The translations under genes were made by a program, and so were the position numbers. Below the pieces are notes generated by a model, which was not told the origin of the DNA, did not search any database, and saw only the letters and a program-made list of their open reading frames with translations. A stretch of 64,000 bases of DNA from the NCBI GenBank assembly GCA_965209065.1, contig OZ242373.1, positions 372,001 through 436,000 of the forward strand, given 5' to 3'. Shown here in pieces: positions 1 through 7,957 of this stretch. This DNA comes from CBDBUR01 sp965209065 (lineage in GTDB: Bacteria > Pseudomonadota > Alphaproteobacteria > JAPOUT01 > G958296285). Every line of letters starts with the position of its first letter. The stretch's first letter is position 1.

Positions 1-1254
1 CCGCAAGCCATTCACGCAAAGACGCTCGGTTATTTTTCTGCCCAAAATGTTGTCGCGCTCTTTGTAGTGAGCAATCACTTTCTCCACCGCCGCATATTTT
101 TTTTCGTCCGCACAAGTCGGCGCCATTGTCGGAGAAATAAAACTTTGCGGCAAGGTGCTATAAATTTTGCTTAAAGCGCGCCCGCTCTTTGCGACCAAAG
201 CGCAAACCAAAAGCCCCGACAGCAAGCCGTCATCATAACCCCTGCCAACAGGAGGCGCGAAAAAGAAATGCCCGCTTTTTTCAAAACCGGCAAGCGCACC
301 GCTTTCATTCAGCTTGCGCTTCATATAGGAATGTCCGGTCTTCCAGTAAAAAGTCGAAGCCTCGTTTTGCTTGAGCTCAGGGTCGGTGGCGAACAGCCCG
401 GTCGATTTCACATCAGCAATAAACTGACTCTTCTTATTCTCCGCCGATAAATGCCGCGCAACAAGCACGCCCATCTTGTCAGCAGAAATAACCTCGCCCG
501 TGTTATCAACGAAACCGCAGCGGTCGCCATCGCCATCAAAAGCCAGCCCGATATCCGCCTTATGCTCGCGCACGTGGGCGGCAAGCTCGTTCATCATTTT
601 CATATTCTCAGGGTTGGGCGTGTAGTGCGGGAAGCTCCAGTCGAGCTCGCAGTGGAGCGGAATCACCTCACAGCCCGCGCCCTCGAATACACGCGGCGCA
701 AACTTGCCCGCCGTTCCATTGCCGCAAGCCAAAACCACACGCAACCCTCTAGCTAGGGAAACAGAGGCAATCAAATCCTCAATATATTTTTCTTGAATAG
801 AATCTATTGTTTCAAGCGAACCGCCAGATAAAGGCTTGGCTTCGCCATTAAGCGCAATCTGTTTGAGCCGCGCCATCTCTTGAGGACCGAAAGTCATCGG
901 CGCGACACAGCCCATTTTCACGCCGGTCCAGCCGTTTTCATTATGGCTTGCGGTCACCATTGCCACGGCGGGAATGCCCAAAATGCTCTGCGCGAAATAG
1001 GCAGTAGGCGAAAGACATAATCCAATATCGATGACGCTCTGCCCGCTTTCTACCAGCCCGTCGGTCATCGCCTGCTTCACGGCTTGAGAATAGGAGCGGT
1101 AATCATTGCCGACAATAATCTTGCCGCTCGTGCCGCGCTCGTTGAGGTAAGTGCCCAAAGCCAACCCAAGCCGATGCATACCCTCATCATCTATCTGTTG
1201 AGGATAGAGCCACCGCGCGTCATACTCGCGAAAGCCGCTCGGTTCTAATTTCAT
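1..1254 (-). CDS. Phosphomannomutase/phosphoglucomutase, partial (C-terminus beyond left edge)
   Basis: Reading the minus strand from the ATG at 1254 gives 418 residues with no stop before the window edge. The product interconverts hexose 1- and 6-phosphates for sugar-nucleotide and polysaccharide synthesis in the cytoplasm. The family signatures are visible in order: the phosphoserine loop VTASHNENGWTG near residue 100, the metal-binding loop FDGDGDRCGF near residue 245, and a sugar-binding GFEKSGHFFF segment near residue 320. Only the last domain (phosphate-binding) is missing because of the window edge. An AGGAG ribosome-binding site lies six bases before the start. The gene is divergent from cobA with very little space, so the two promoters must overlap. 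Whether it prefers mannose or glucose phosphates cannot be told from the sequence. Confidence 0.92.
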   Translation of the reverse strand, partial: MKLEPSGFREYDARWLYPQQIDDEGMHRLGLALGTYLNERGTSGKIIVGNDYRSYSQAVKQAMTDGLVESGQSVIDIGLCLSPTAYFAQSILGIPAVAMVTASHNENGWTGVKMGCVAPMTFGPQEMARLKQIALNGEAKPLSGGSLETIDSIQEKYIEDLIASVSLARGLRVVLACGNGTAGKFAPRVFEGAGCEVIPLHCELDWSFPHYTPNPENMKMMNELAAHVREHKADIGLAFDGDGDRCGFVDNTGEVISADKMGVLVARHLSAENKKSQFIADVKSTGLFATDPELKQNEASTFYWKTGHSYMKRKLNESGALAGFEKSGHFFFAPPVGRGYDDGLLSGLLVCALVAKSGRALSKIYSTLPQSFISPTMAPTCADEKKYAAVEKVIAHYKERDNILGRKITERLCVNGLR

Positions 1255-1279
1255 TTCTGCTCCTGCTGCTTATATGGTT

Positions 1280-1291
1280 TATATTATAAAT
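1280..1291. promoter_or_regulatory. Overlapping divergent -10 boxes between the phosphohexomutase and cobA
   Basis: The short divergent spacer contains TATATT/TATTAT/TATAAA on the plus strand and TATAAT (1283-1288) on the minus strand, so the two genes probably share an overlapping promoter. No good -35 boxes were seen. This is inference from motif match and position. Confidence 0.35.
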
Positions 1292-2065
1292 ATGGTCGAG
1301 ATGGAGAAAAATATATTGAGTCGCTTTGCGAATTTGTCGGTAGAAATGTCTCTGCCGCAGATGAAAGCGGGCGAGGTTTGGATTGTCGGTGCGGGACCGG
1401 GGGAGCTGGGCTTGCTTTCTCTGCACGGGCTGAACGCCTTACAGCAAGCGGATATTGTGCTACACGATTCTCTCGTTTCGCCTTCGCTGCTTGCGCTGGC
1501 GGGCGATGCGCAGACGGAATATGTCGGCAAGCGCGCGGGTGCGGGACGCTCTGGCGCGAGCAGGAAGCAGACGGATATTTCTCAGCGGCTGATAGAGTTA
1601 TCGCGTGCGGGCAAGAAGGTTGTGCGCTTGAAGGGCGGCGACCCCGGCATTTTCGGTCGCAGCGGGGAGGAGGCGCATGCGCTTGCGGGCGCGGGTGTTT
1701 CCTTTCGGGTATTTGCGGGGGTGAGTGCGGCATTAGCGGCGGCGCATGCGGCGGAGGTTTCTCTCACGCACCGCGAGCGCAATCATTCGGTGTCGTTTAT
1801 CACCGGGCACGATGCGGGGCTGATAAACTGGCAGGCTCTGTGCGATGGAGCGAGGACGCTGGTTATCTATATGCCTCAAGATTACGCGGCGATACAGGCG
1901 CGGTTGTTGGGCGCGGGTCGTGCGCCGAGCGAGTCTATTGTTATTGTGAGCCATGCGGGTTTAGCACCGAAAGAGGCAATTATCAAAACGACTCTTAGCG
2001 AGCTAGACAAGAATGTTGCGGAGCCTCCGTCTATTATTATAGTCGGCGCGAAAGGCTGGGAATAG
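1292..2065 (+). CDS. cobA: Uroporphyrinogen-III C-methyltransferase (SUMT)
   Basis: The protein methylates uroporphyrinogen III at C2 and C7 using S-adenosylmethionine to give precorrin-2, the branch point to sirohaem and cobalamin. The tetrapyrrole methylase fold is recognisable from VWIVGAGPGE near the N-terminus, YVGKRAG in the middle and VRLKGGDPGIFGRSGEE, followed by SLTHRERNHSVSFITGHD. It is a stand-alone SUMT without the CysG dehydrogenase domain. The start is uncertain: ATGs at 1274, 1292, 1301 and 1346 are all in frame and none has a clear Shine-Dalgarno; 1292 lies six bases after a TATATT box. A cobalamin or sirohaem role fits the presence of a B12-dependent methylmalonyl-CoA mutase at 49176-51968. 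It stands alone and divergent from the phosphohexomutase. Confidence 0.93.
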   Translation: MVEMEKNILSRFANLSVEMSLPQMKAGEVWIVGAGPGELGLLSLHGLNALQQADIVLHDSLVSPSLLALAGDAQTEYVGKRAGAGRSGASRKQTDISQRLIELSRAGKKVVRLKGGDPGIFGRSGEEAHALAGAGVSFRVFAGVSAALAAAHAAEVSLTHRERNHSVSFITGHDAGLINWQALCDGARTLVIYMPQDYAAIQARLLGAGRAPSESIVIVSHAGLAPKEAIIKTTLSELDKNVAEPPSIIIVGAKGWE

Positions 2066-2301
2066 TTAATAAGGGAATCATATGCGTGACTAGACAAACT
2101 AGAAAGATGGCAGTCTTTGCGATGCTTGATATGACTAAATTTTGAGTGGTCCGCCATGATTAAATCTGATTCGCCTGTAAAACTCTAGCATAACAATCTT
2201 ACGCTACGATGGGTGAATAAAGGAAATGCCTGAAAAATGGGAATTATATACTTATATACTATACAGATAAAAATAGTTTAAAAAATTAAAAGATTATTTA
2301 C

Positions 2302-2333
2302 TCAATATGTTAATAAATCAATATGGTAATAAA
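2302..2333 (+). repeat. Two tandem 16 bp repeats upstream of the methyltransferase
   Basis: The unit TCAATATGTTAATAAA at 2302-2317 is followed at once by a copy with one change (G for T) at 2318-2333. It covers the expected -35 position of the TATAAT box at 2346-2351. A regulator-binding site is a reasonable inference; no control-protein gene was found nearby. Confidence 0.6.
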
Positions 2334-2345
2334 TTTTCTAGTAGG

Positions 2346-2351
2346 TATAAT
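2346..2351 (+). promoter_or_regulatory. Candidate -10 box of the methyltransferase gene
   Basis: A perfect TATAAT lies about 90 bases before the start codon at 2443, with the 16 bp direct repeats at the -35 position. A second weaker TATGAT follows at about 2361. No strong -35 hexamer is visible, which would fit a regulated promoter. Confidence 0.35.
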
Positions 2352-2442
2352 TTTTGTTAGTATGATAAATTAAAGGTCAGCTTATAGAAATTTTCTTTAC
2401 CGAGGAAGATTAAATAAAAAACTAATTAAAGGATTAAATTCA

Positions 2443-3318
2443 ATGGAATACAAGTTAGAATTTTTTAATAAAAATATTGACGATTCTATAATACATGGAA
2501 ATGCTCTTGATGTTTTAAAGTCTCTGAACGATCAACTGGTAGATTGTATTATCACTAGCCCCCCATATTATAAGCAAAGGGATTATTTTACAATATCGCA
2601 GATAGGGAGCGAACTTACAGAAAAACAATATGTTAATTCGTTAGTTCAAGTTTTTTTAGAAGCAAAAAGAGTATTAAAAGATACTGGAACTTTTTGGCTA
2701 AATTTAGGTGACAAATATGTGGATAATAATCTATTGGGCTTGCCTTGGCGAATAGCTTTAGCTTTGAAAGAAGTGGGGTGGGTGTTAAGATCTGATATTA
2801 TATGGCATAAGCCAAACGCAATGCCTTCTTCAGTTAAAAATAGACCCACCATAGACCATGAGTACGTCTTTTTGTTTGTAAAAACGCAAAAATATTTTTA
2901 TGATGCTGATGCAATAAGAGAGCCACATATAACTTTTTCTGATAAAAGTAAAATGTCTGGAGGAAGAAATCATTTTGGAGTACGCAATGGAACTCCAGAA
3001 AATGGGAAAAACTCAGGGAATCCAAATCTTCATAACGGTAGATGGGACCAAGCATTCCACCCACTTGGACGCAATAAGAGAACAGTTTGGAGCGTCCCAT
3101 TATCAAAATTTCGTGACGCACATTTTGCAGTCTTTCCAGAGAAGCTAATAGAACCATGTATTCTTGCAGGATGTCCTGTCGATGGGTTAGTATTAGATCC
3201 GTTTATGGGATCTGGAACTACAGGTATAGTGGCAATGAAAAATGCTAGAAGGTTTTTAGGAATAGATATAAATAAGAAATATTGTAATATGGCTAAGAGA
3301 AGACTTATAAACCTCTAA
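2443..3318 (+). CDS. Site-specific DNA methyltransferase, beta class, SPPY type
   Basis: A 291-residue DNA methyltransferase. The catalytic motif TSPPYYKQRDY is near residue 40 and the SAM-binding motif LDPFMGSGTTG is near residue 260, so the catalytic motif comes first (beta class). SPPY rather than N/DPPY is typical of N4-cytosine methylation, although N6-adenine cannot be excluded. The middle region (residues about 150-220) would hold the target-recognition part. The gene is AT-rich compared with its neighbours, starts after an AAGGA site, and meets the predicted nuclease tail to tail with a 14-base overlap, as expected for the modification half of a type II system. The recognition sequence cannot be inferred. 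Confidence 0.9.
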   Translation: MEYKLEFFNKNIDDSIIHGNALDVLKSLNDQLVDCIITSPPYYKQRDYFTISQIGSELTEKQYVNSLVQVFLEAKRVLKDTGTFWLNLGDKYVDNNLLGLPWRIALALKEVGWVLRSDIIWHKPNAMPSSVKNRPTIDHEYVFLFVKTQKYFYDADAIREPHITFSDKSKMSGGRNHFGVRNGTPENGKNSGNPNLHNGRWDQAFHPLGRNKRTVWSVPLSKFRDAHFAVFPEKLIEPCILAGCPVDGLVLDPFMGSGTTGIVAMKNARRFLGIDINKKYCNMAKRRLINL

Positions 3319-4183
3319 ATAAATTGATTTTTTCTACTAGAGCATTGGTTAGTTTTTGTGTCACATCAATAATTTGATTTGGGTTCATGTTGATGTATAT
3401 AAAATCTTTACAGTCGAGATCTGCAAGATTTCCCGTCCACGATTCTGCAATTATAATTGGTAAACAATCATGCCCTTCTTCATAAGCAACTCTTATTGCT
3501 TTATGAATATCTCTTGTAAAAAGATTAGAATGTCCTCCCCCCATAGTTTCTCTTGTTTTTACAGGAACTAAAATAGATTTCGAACCTTTTTTTATTTGAA
3601 TGTCATAGGTTTCTCCGCTTATGCTTTTTTGTTTTTCACTTACATGTATTGGCAAGTTGTTTTTTTTAAATAATTCTATTAAGACTCTTCTAACAATTGC
3701 TTCAAACAAGTTGCCTTTAATAGCCCTCCTGCTTCCTTCAAGTCTATCTATAACAACTTCTATAATTGCATGCCATTCCCAACTTTTTTTATCTGGAAAT
3801 ATGGTTATTAAATTTTTTCTAACTTCATTTATTAAAAATGATTTTTTTTGATATGTATTGCCTTCAATAGATGACAAAATAGGTCTAAGCCTTTGTTCTG
3901 GGGCATCCCTAAGTATCCATCCACACATAAGCCACTTTGCTTTATCTGATTTGTATGCCCTAGCCACTCCATCATATAATTTTATATTATCTGGCATTTG
4001 GTGGGCTAAAAATCTTTCTAATACATGCAATGCTTTTGTATCGTCTTTTTCATTTACAAAATCATGTAAAGATTTATATCCGTTATTATTTAAAAATTTA
4101 ATTATGTAATAAAAATAATCCTTATTTTTATCAGCGATAATTTTTAATTCTTTTAGACGGATATTTTCTATAATATACTCCAT
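3305..4183 (-). CDS. Predicted type II restriction endonuclease, PD-(D/E)xK-like
   Basis: A 292-residue protein of unknown exact family placed tail to tail with the methyltransferase. Features compatible with a PD-(D/E)xK nuclease are KGNLFEAIVRRVL (Glu161), then ETYDIQI (Asp194) and ILVPVKTRE (Lys209), followed by a Gly-rich GGGHSNLFTRDIH segment. The second acidic residue of the usual E-x-K is replaced by Pro-Val-Lys, seen in some restriction enzymes. The start chosen at 4183 has GGAGAG just upstream; an in-frame ATG at 4237 would add 18 hydrophobic residues and lacks such a site. The AT-rich composition equals that of the methyltransferase. It cuts unmethylated DNA by inference from its partner, not from direct recognition of the family. 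Confidence 0.65.
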   Translation of the reverse strand: MEYIIENIRLKELKIIADKNKDYFYYIIKFLNNNGYKSLHDFVNEKDDTKALHVLERFLAHQMPDNIKLYDGVARAYKSDKAKWLMCGWILRDAPEQRLRPILSSIEGNTYQKKSFLINEVRKNLITIFPDKKSWEWHAIIEVVIDRLEGSRRAIKGNLFEAIVRRVLIELFKKNNLPIHVSEKQKSISGETYDIQIKKGSKSILVPVKTRETMGGGHSNLFTRDIHKAIRVAYEEGHDCLPIIIAESWTGNLADLDCKDFIYINMNPNQIIDVTQKLTNALVEKINLFRGL

Positions 4184-4400
4184 AGCTCTCCATAGTTCAC
4201 ATAGATTGTTTATAAAGAGGAAAAGAAAGAAGCACAAGAGCTTAAAGCAAAAAATATATGCTTCTTTGGTTTGTTCTTTAATTAGCCTCTAGTTTCAGGA
4301 GTAAGGAATACGTAAAACACATAAAAAATATGTAAATTGCCTTTATCTTGTTTAAACATATAAGCCCTTAAAAAACCTGCTTGCCTCGCTGGGGGCGATT

Positions 4401-4409
4401 TGCTATCAT
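4401..4409 (+). promoter_or_regulatory. Extended -10 (TGC-TATCAT) before the acyl-CoA dehydrogenase operon
   Basis: TGC followed by TATCAT lies 29 bases before the start at 4439. The same TGC-TATAAT-like arrangement precedes several other genes in this window. The stretch 4184-4400 upstream is AT-rich and holds nothing else that can be supported. Confidence 0.4.
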
Positions 4410-4438
4410 TAAGACTCAAACTTGAAATGGAGGCAAAA

Positions 4439-5620
4439 ATGGACCTAGATTTCTCACCCGAGCATCTCGCTTTCCGTGACGAAGCGAGCTCATTTATAGA
4501 GCAAAACTACCCAAAACAGCTACGCGATAAACCTATCCACGAAATGGAGAAAGAGGATTACCTCTCGTGGCATGGCATCTTGCACAAGCAAGGCTGGGCG
4601 GCGCCCGGCTGGCCAGAGGAATATGGCGGAACAGGCTGGGACATCACCAAGCGATACATCTGGGGACAAGAAACCGGCAAAGCGGGCACGATTCGCATTT
4701 TGCCTTTCGGCGTGAATATGGTCGGGCCGGTGATTTACACTTTCGGCTCTGACGAGCAGAAACAAAACTTTCTGCCTAAAATTCTATCGGGCGAGCACTG
4801 GTGGTGTCAGGGTTATTCCGAGCCGGGCTCTGGCTCTGACCTCGCGAGCCTGCGCACCAAAGCAGAGCGCGATGGCGATGATTACATTGTCAATGGGCAT
4901 AAAATGTGGACGACACTCGCGCAGCATGCGGATATGATGTTCTGCCTCGTGCGCACCGACCCGAAAGCGGACAAGCAGCAGCAGGGCATTTCTTTCTTGC
5001 TGATTGATATGAAAACGCCGGGCATTACCGTTCGCCCTATCATCACGGTTGATGGCACGCACGAAGTCAATGAGGTTTTCCTAGAGAATGTGCGTGTGCC
5101 TATCAAAAATAGGGTTGGCGAAGAAAATCAAGGTTGGACTTACGCTAAGTTTCTGCTCGCGCATGAGCGTTCGGGTATTGCGGGAGTTTCTGACTCTAAG
5201 CGCAACATCGGTCGCGTGAAAGAGATTGCGCGCGCGGTGGCGGTCAATGGCGGCACCCTGATTGATGACAGCGCCTTCCAGCGCAAAATTGCCGAGCTTG
5301 AAATTGAGCTCTCCGCGCTTGAATATACCGAGCTGCGCACGCTTGCCGGTGAAAGCTCTGGGAAGGGACCGGGTCCTGAGTCCTCTATTCTCAAAATTCG
5401 CGGCACGGAGATACAGCAACGCATTACCGAGCTTGTCTTAGAGGCTGTCGGTAGCTATATTCACGTGCCGAACGGCGCGAATAAGCACAACATACCGGGC
5501 ATTCCGTCATTTGCTGCGGGAGCTGCTGATGCTTACTTCAATTATCGTAAGGCCTCTATTTACGGCGGCTCGAATGAAATCCAACGTAATATTATCGCTA
5601 AGATGGTATTAGGGCTATAA
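4439..5620 (+). CDS. Acyl-CoA dehydrogenase, pimeloyl-CoA dehydrogenase large-subunit type
   Basis: A 393-residue flavoprotein oxidising an acyl-CoA to the enoyl-CoA. It shows the family pattern: QGYSEPGSGSDLASLRTKA near residue 130, GHKMWTT near 155, and the C-terminal GGSNEIQRNIIAKMVLG. Overall sequence fits the PimC-like large subunit rather than the classic homotetrameric enzymes. The start at 4439 is set by GGAGG five bases upstream; an upstream in-frame ATG at 4400 lacks one. It is followed 21 bases later by a second, small-subunit-like dehydrogenase, so the two likely form a heteromeric enzyme as known for PimCD and the steroid-degrading FadE pairs. The true substrate is unknown. Confidence 0.9.
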   Translation: MDLDFSPEHLAFRDEASSFIEQNYPKQLRDKPIHEMEKEDYLSWHGILHKQGWAAPGWPEEYGGTGWDITKRYIWGQETGKAGTIRILPFGVNMVGPVIYTFGSDEQKQNFLPKILSGEHWWCQGYSEPGSGSDLASLRTKAERDGDDYIVNGHKMWTTLAQHADMMFCLVRTDPKADKQQQGISFLLIDMKTPGITVRPIITVDGTHEVNEVFLENVRVPIKNRVGEENQGWTYAKFLLAHERSGIAGVSDSKRNIGRVKEIARAVAVNGGTLIDDSAFQRKIAELEIELSALEYTELRTLAGESSGKGPGPESSILKIRGTEIQQRITELVLEAVGSYIHVPNGANKHNIPGIPSFAAGAADAYFNYRKASIYGGSNEIQRNIIAKMVLGL

Positions 5621-5641
5621 CAATAAAAACAGGGAGGACAA

Positions 5642-6745
5642 ATGGACTTTTCGTTCACTGAAGAGCAAAATCTTCTGCGCAATTCTCTGCAAGGTCTCTT
5701 GCAGAACGAGTATGACTTCGAGACGCACCGCAAGACCAGCAAAGAAGAGGGTTGGCGCAGGGCTATCTGGGATAAATTTTCCGAGTTGGGTTTGCTGGCT
5801 ATTCCTTTTGCTGAGGAGTATGGTGGCTTCGGCGAGGAGAGCAGCATAGAAACTTTGGTTGTGATGGAAGAATTCGGTCGCTTCTTGGTGACCGAGCCTT
5901 ATTTATCGACGATTATTTTATCGGGCAATGTGCTAAAAGGCGCTACGGCTGATGTCCAAAAGAAATACCTGCCCGACATCACCACCGGCAAGAAGATATG
6001 GGCGCTGGCGGCTTTAGAGCCGCAAGGGCGTTATTATCTCAATCAGGTTAAGACGAAAGCGGAAGGCAACCGCTTAACAGGTCATAAGTCGGGCGTTTTG
6101 GGTGGCGCGTGGGCTGATTATTTCATTGTGTCGGCGCGTCATAGCGGCGCGGCTGGCGATAGCGCGGGCATCGGGCTTTATATTGTGGATAAAAGCAGCT
6201 CTGGGGTTGAGGTTCACGATTATCCTTCGGTTGATGGCTCGCGTGTGGCGGAGCTTGTGCTGGATGGCGTTGAGGCTGAGCCGCTCACGCAGGAGGGGTT
6301 TGCGCTTCTCACGAGGGCGGTTGATTACGGCGTGGCTGCTTTATGCGCCGAGGCTTGCGGCGCGATGAAGGAGCTTCATCTTGCGACATTAGAGTATTGT
6401 CAAACGCGCAAGCAGTTCGGTGTGCCGATAGGTTCTTTTCAGGCGTTGCAACATCGTATGGTGGATATATTCATTGCTTACGAGCAGGCGGTTTCTATGA
6501 GCTATATGGTTCATCTCCATTTAGGCGCAGATGACAAGGAGCGCGCGAAGGCGGCGTCTGCGGCGAAGGCTCAGATTGGCAATTCGAGTCGTTTTGTCGG
6601 ACAGAGCGCGGTTCAGCTTCACGGCGGCATGGGTGTTACTGATGAGCTTAATGTCGGGCATTTTTTCAAACGCTTAACGGTGATTGATAATTTATTTGGC
6701 GGTGTGGATTATCACACGCAACGTTATACACAGCTTACAATTTAA
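5642..6745 (+). CDS. Acyl-CoA dehydrogenase, pimeloyl-CoA dehydrogenase small-subunit type
   Basis: A 367-residue acyl-CoA dehydrogenase homologue starting MDFSFTEEQNLLRNSLQGLL, typical of the PimD-like small subunit, with FAEEYGGFGEESSIETLVVMEEFGR in the N-terminal helical domain and SAVQLHGGMGVTDELNVGHFFKR near the C-terminus. The central beta domain is less conserved than in the preceding gene (ALEPQGRYYLN in place of the usual TEP.AGSD), as is common when one subunit of a pair has lost part of the flavin site. GGGAGG precedes the start by a few bases. It is co-transcribed with the large subunit and with the small monooxygenase-like gene that follows. Confidence 0.9.
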   Translation: MDFSFTEEQNLLRNSLQGLLQNEYDFETHRKTSKEEGWRRAIWDKFSELGLLAIPFAEEYGGFGEESSIETLVVMEEFGRFLVTEPYLSTIILSGNVLKGATADVQKKYLPDITTGKKIWALAALEPQGRYYLNQVKTKAEGNRLTGHKSGVLGGAWADYFIVSARHSGAAGDSAGIGLYIVDKSSSGVEVHDYPSVDGSRVAELVLDGVEAEPLTQEGFALLTRAVDYGVAALCAEACGAMKELHLATLEYCQTRKQFGVPIGSFQALQHRMVDIFIAYEQAVSMSYMVHLHLGADDKERAKAASAAKAQIGNSSRFVGQSAVQLHGGMGVTDELNVGHFFKRLTVIDNLFGGVDYHTQRYTQLTI

Positions 6746-6766
6746 CTAAATCCACAGGAGGAAAAA

Positions 6767-7051
6767 ATGGCAATTGGTATTATAGCAACCTTAAAGGTTC
6801 AAGCAGACAAGGCAAGCGAAGCGGAGGAAGTCTTTCGGTCGCTACAAGAGCAAGTGACAAAAAACGAAGACGGCAATTTATTCTATAGCTTCTTCAAGGC
6901 GGCGGAAGGGGAGTATGTTGTTTTAGAAAGTTATAAAGATGAGGCAGCGCTTGCCGCGCATGGTTCAACCGATTACTTTAAGGCGGCGGGCAAAAAGATG
7001 GCGGGCTTTATGGCAGGACCTCCCGACATTAAAAGAATGCCTAGCATCTAG
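6767..7051 (+). CDS. ABM-family putative quinol monooxygenase (YgiN-like)
   Basis: A 94-residue single-domain protein with the ferredoxin-like ABM fold pattern: IGIIATLKVQ strand, KASEAEEVFRSLQEQV helix, NLFYSFFKAAEGEYVVLESYKDEAALAAHGSTDYFK. The conserved E-x-Y/W-x(n)-H spacing (LESYKDEAALAAH) is present. Such proteins act on quinones or remain uncharacterised; no substrate can be given. AGGAGG lies eight bases before the start, and the gene closes the acyl-CoA dehydrogenase operon, which suggests a supporting role in that pathway. Confidence 0.75.
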   Translation: MAIGIIATLKVQADKASEAEEVFRSLQEQVTKNEDGNLFYSFFKAAEGEYVVLESYKDEAALAAHGSTDYFKAAGKKMAGFMAGPPDIKRMPSI

Positions 7052-7080
7052 ACGCTCGCGTCTAAATGCCGAGCATTTAG
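7050..7080. terminator. Two consecutive hairpins between convergent genes
   Basis: AGACG-CTCG-CGTCT (7050-7063) is followed, sharing two bases, by CTAAATGC-CGA-GCATTTAG (7062-7080). Both stems are perfect. They sit between the stops of the convergent genes ending at 7051 and 7085 and probably act as a terminator for one or both strands. A similar pair stands at 63752-63781. Confidence 0.55.
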
Positions 7081-7084
7081 AGAT

Positions 7085-7957
7085 TTATTTCTTTACTTTT
7101 TTAGGAATAGGCACGAGAGCATAAGTGCTTTTAATATGCTCTTGGTAGTTTGCGCGCCGTGCGAGACCGCGCCTATTCATTAAAGGCACGGATACAAAAA
7201 CAAAAAGCGCAGTCATTACAAATGGGCTTGCCAACAGGTAGGAATTGCCGCTTGCCGCAAGACCGAAGAAACATAGCCCCCACCAAAAACCGACTTCACC
7301 TAAATAATTAGGATGGCGCATATATTTCCATAAACCTGATTTCAATATTTCCCCATCTTTGTCTTGATTGCCTTTTTTTATTTTAAGAAAGGTGCGCAAC
7401 TGATTATCGGCGGTTGCTTGTAGCAGAATAGCACCGCCAGTGATAATCAAGGCTAAAGCGTCTAGCAGATTAAGGGGAGCATCGCTATTGATTACCGCGA
7501 ACACAGGTAAAAGCCCGACGAAAACAATCAAGGTCGGCAAAAGCTGAATGGCAAAAAAATTAGCGAGAGGGTAAGCTCTTTTCGTTTTCGCTTGAATATC
7601 AAGGTAGCGCCAATCGACATCGCTAAGCCCGCGCCAGCGCAACGCCCAGTTGGTGGTTAAGCGCGTTCCCCAAATAAAGAGAAAGCCCAAAACAAATAAC
7701 CCGCGCAGATGAATATCCTCCGCGAGCCAGTAAAGCGCGATAAAAAAAGGCGCAACCGACCAATAGGGGTCATACAGGCTTGCGTTGCGGTAAATGAGGC
7801 TTGCCACAAAAATAATAAAGGTCGCGATAATATCCGCCGCCAAAGCCAGCGCGAGAGGGTTCTTCGGCAAATAATCAGCGAGAAAAAAAACAGAAGCCAC
7901 CGCGCCTAGCAGAGCGAGCAGATAAACAAAAAAAATGTGCTTCAAGTCAGCGTGCAT
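7085..7957 (-). CDS. DUF1295-family integral membrane protein (steroid 5-alpha-reductase-like)
   Basis: A 290-residue polytopic protein with about seven hydrophobic segments. The conserved signature of the DUF1295/isoprenylcysteine methyltransferase-like group is clear: NASLYDPYWSVAPFF, WALRWRGLSDVDWRYLDIQ, and LWKYMRHPNYLGEVGFWWG near the C-terminus, the last forming the cofactor-binding end in the related reductases. A role as a lipid or sterol-type reductase or methyltransferase is inference from the fold. Its ATG follows directly after the TAG stop of the alpha/beta hydrolase, so the genes are translationally coupled; together with the SDR they form one minus-strand operon. Confidence 0.8.
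   Translation of the reverse strand: MHADLKHIFFVYLLALLGAVASVFFLADYLPKNPLALALAADIIATFIIFVASLIYRNASLYDPYWSVAPFFIALYWLAEDIHLRGLFVLGFLFIWGTRLTTNWALRWRGLSDVDWRYLDIQAKTKRAYPLANFFAIQLLPTLIVFVGLLPVFAVINSDAPLNLLDALALIITGGAILLQATADNQLRTFLKIKKGNQDKDGEILKSGLWKYMRHPNYLGEVGFWWGLCFFGLAASGNSYLLASPFVMTALFVFVSVPLMNRRGLARRANYQEHIKSTYALVPIPKKVKK

Larger units (their letters stand above)
2066..2442. other. AT-rich intergenic region before the restriction-modification genes
   Basis: No gene is supported here. Composition falls sharply to AT-rich after about 2200, marking the left edge of the restriction-modification insertion. It holds paired TTATATACT-like words near 2246-2262, a 16 bp tandem repeat (2302-2333) and a TATAAT box (2346-2351), all upstream of the methyltransferase. 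Confidence 0.6.

Noticed and set aside
1284..1998. Other long open frames overlapping cobA on both strands
   Set aside because: The cobA frame has all SUMT motifs; the others show only Arg/Ala/Cys-rich shadow composition.
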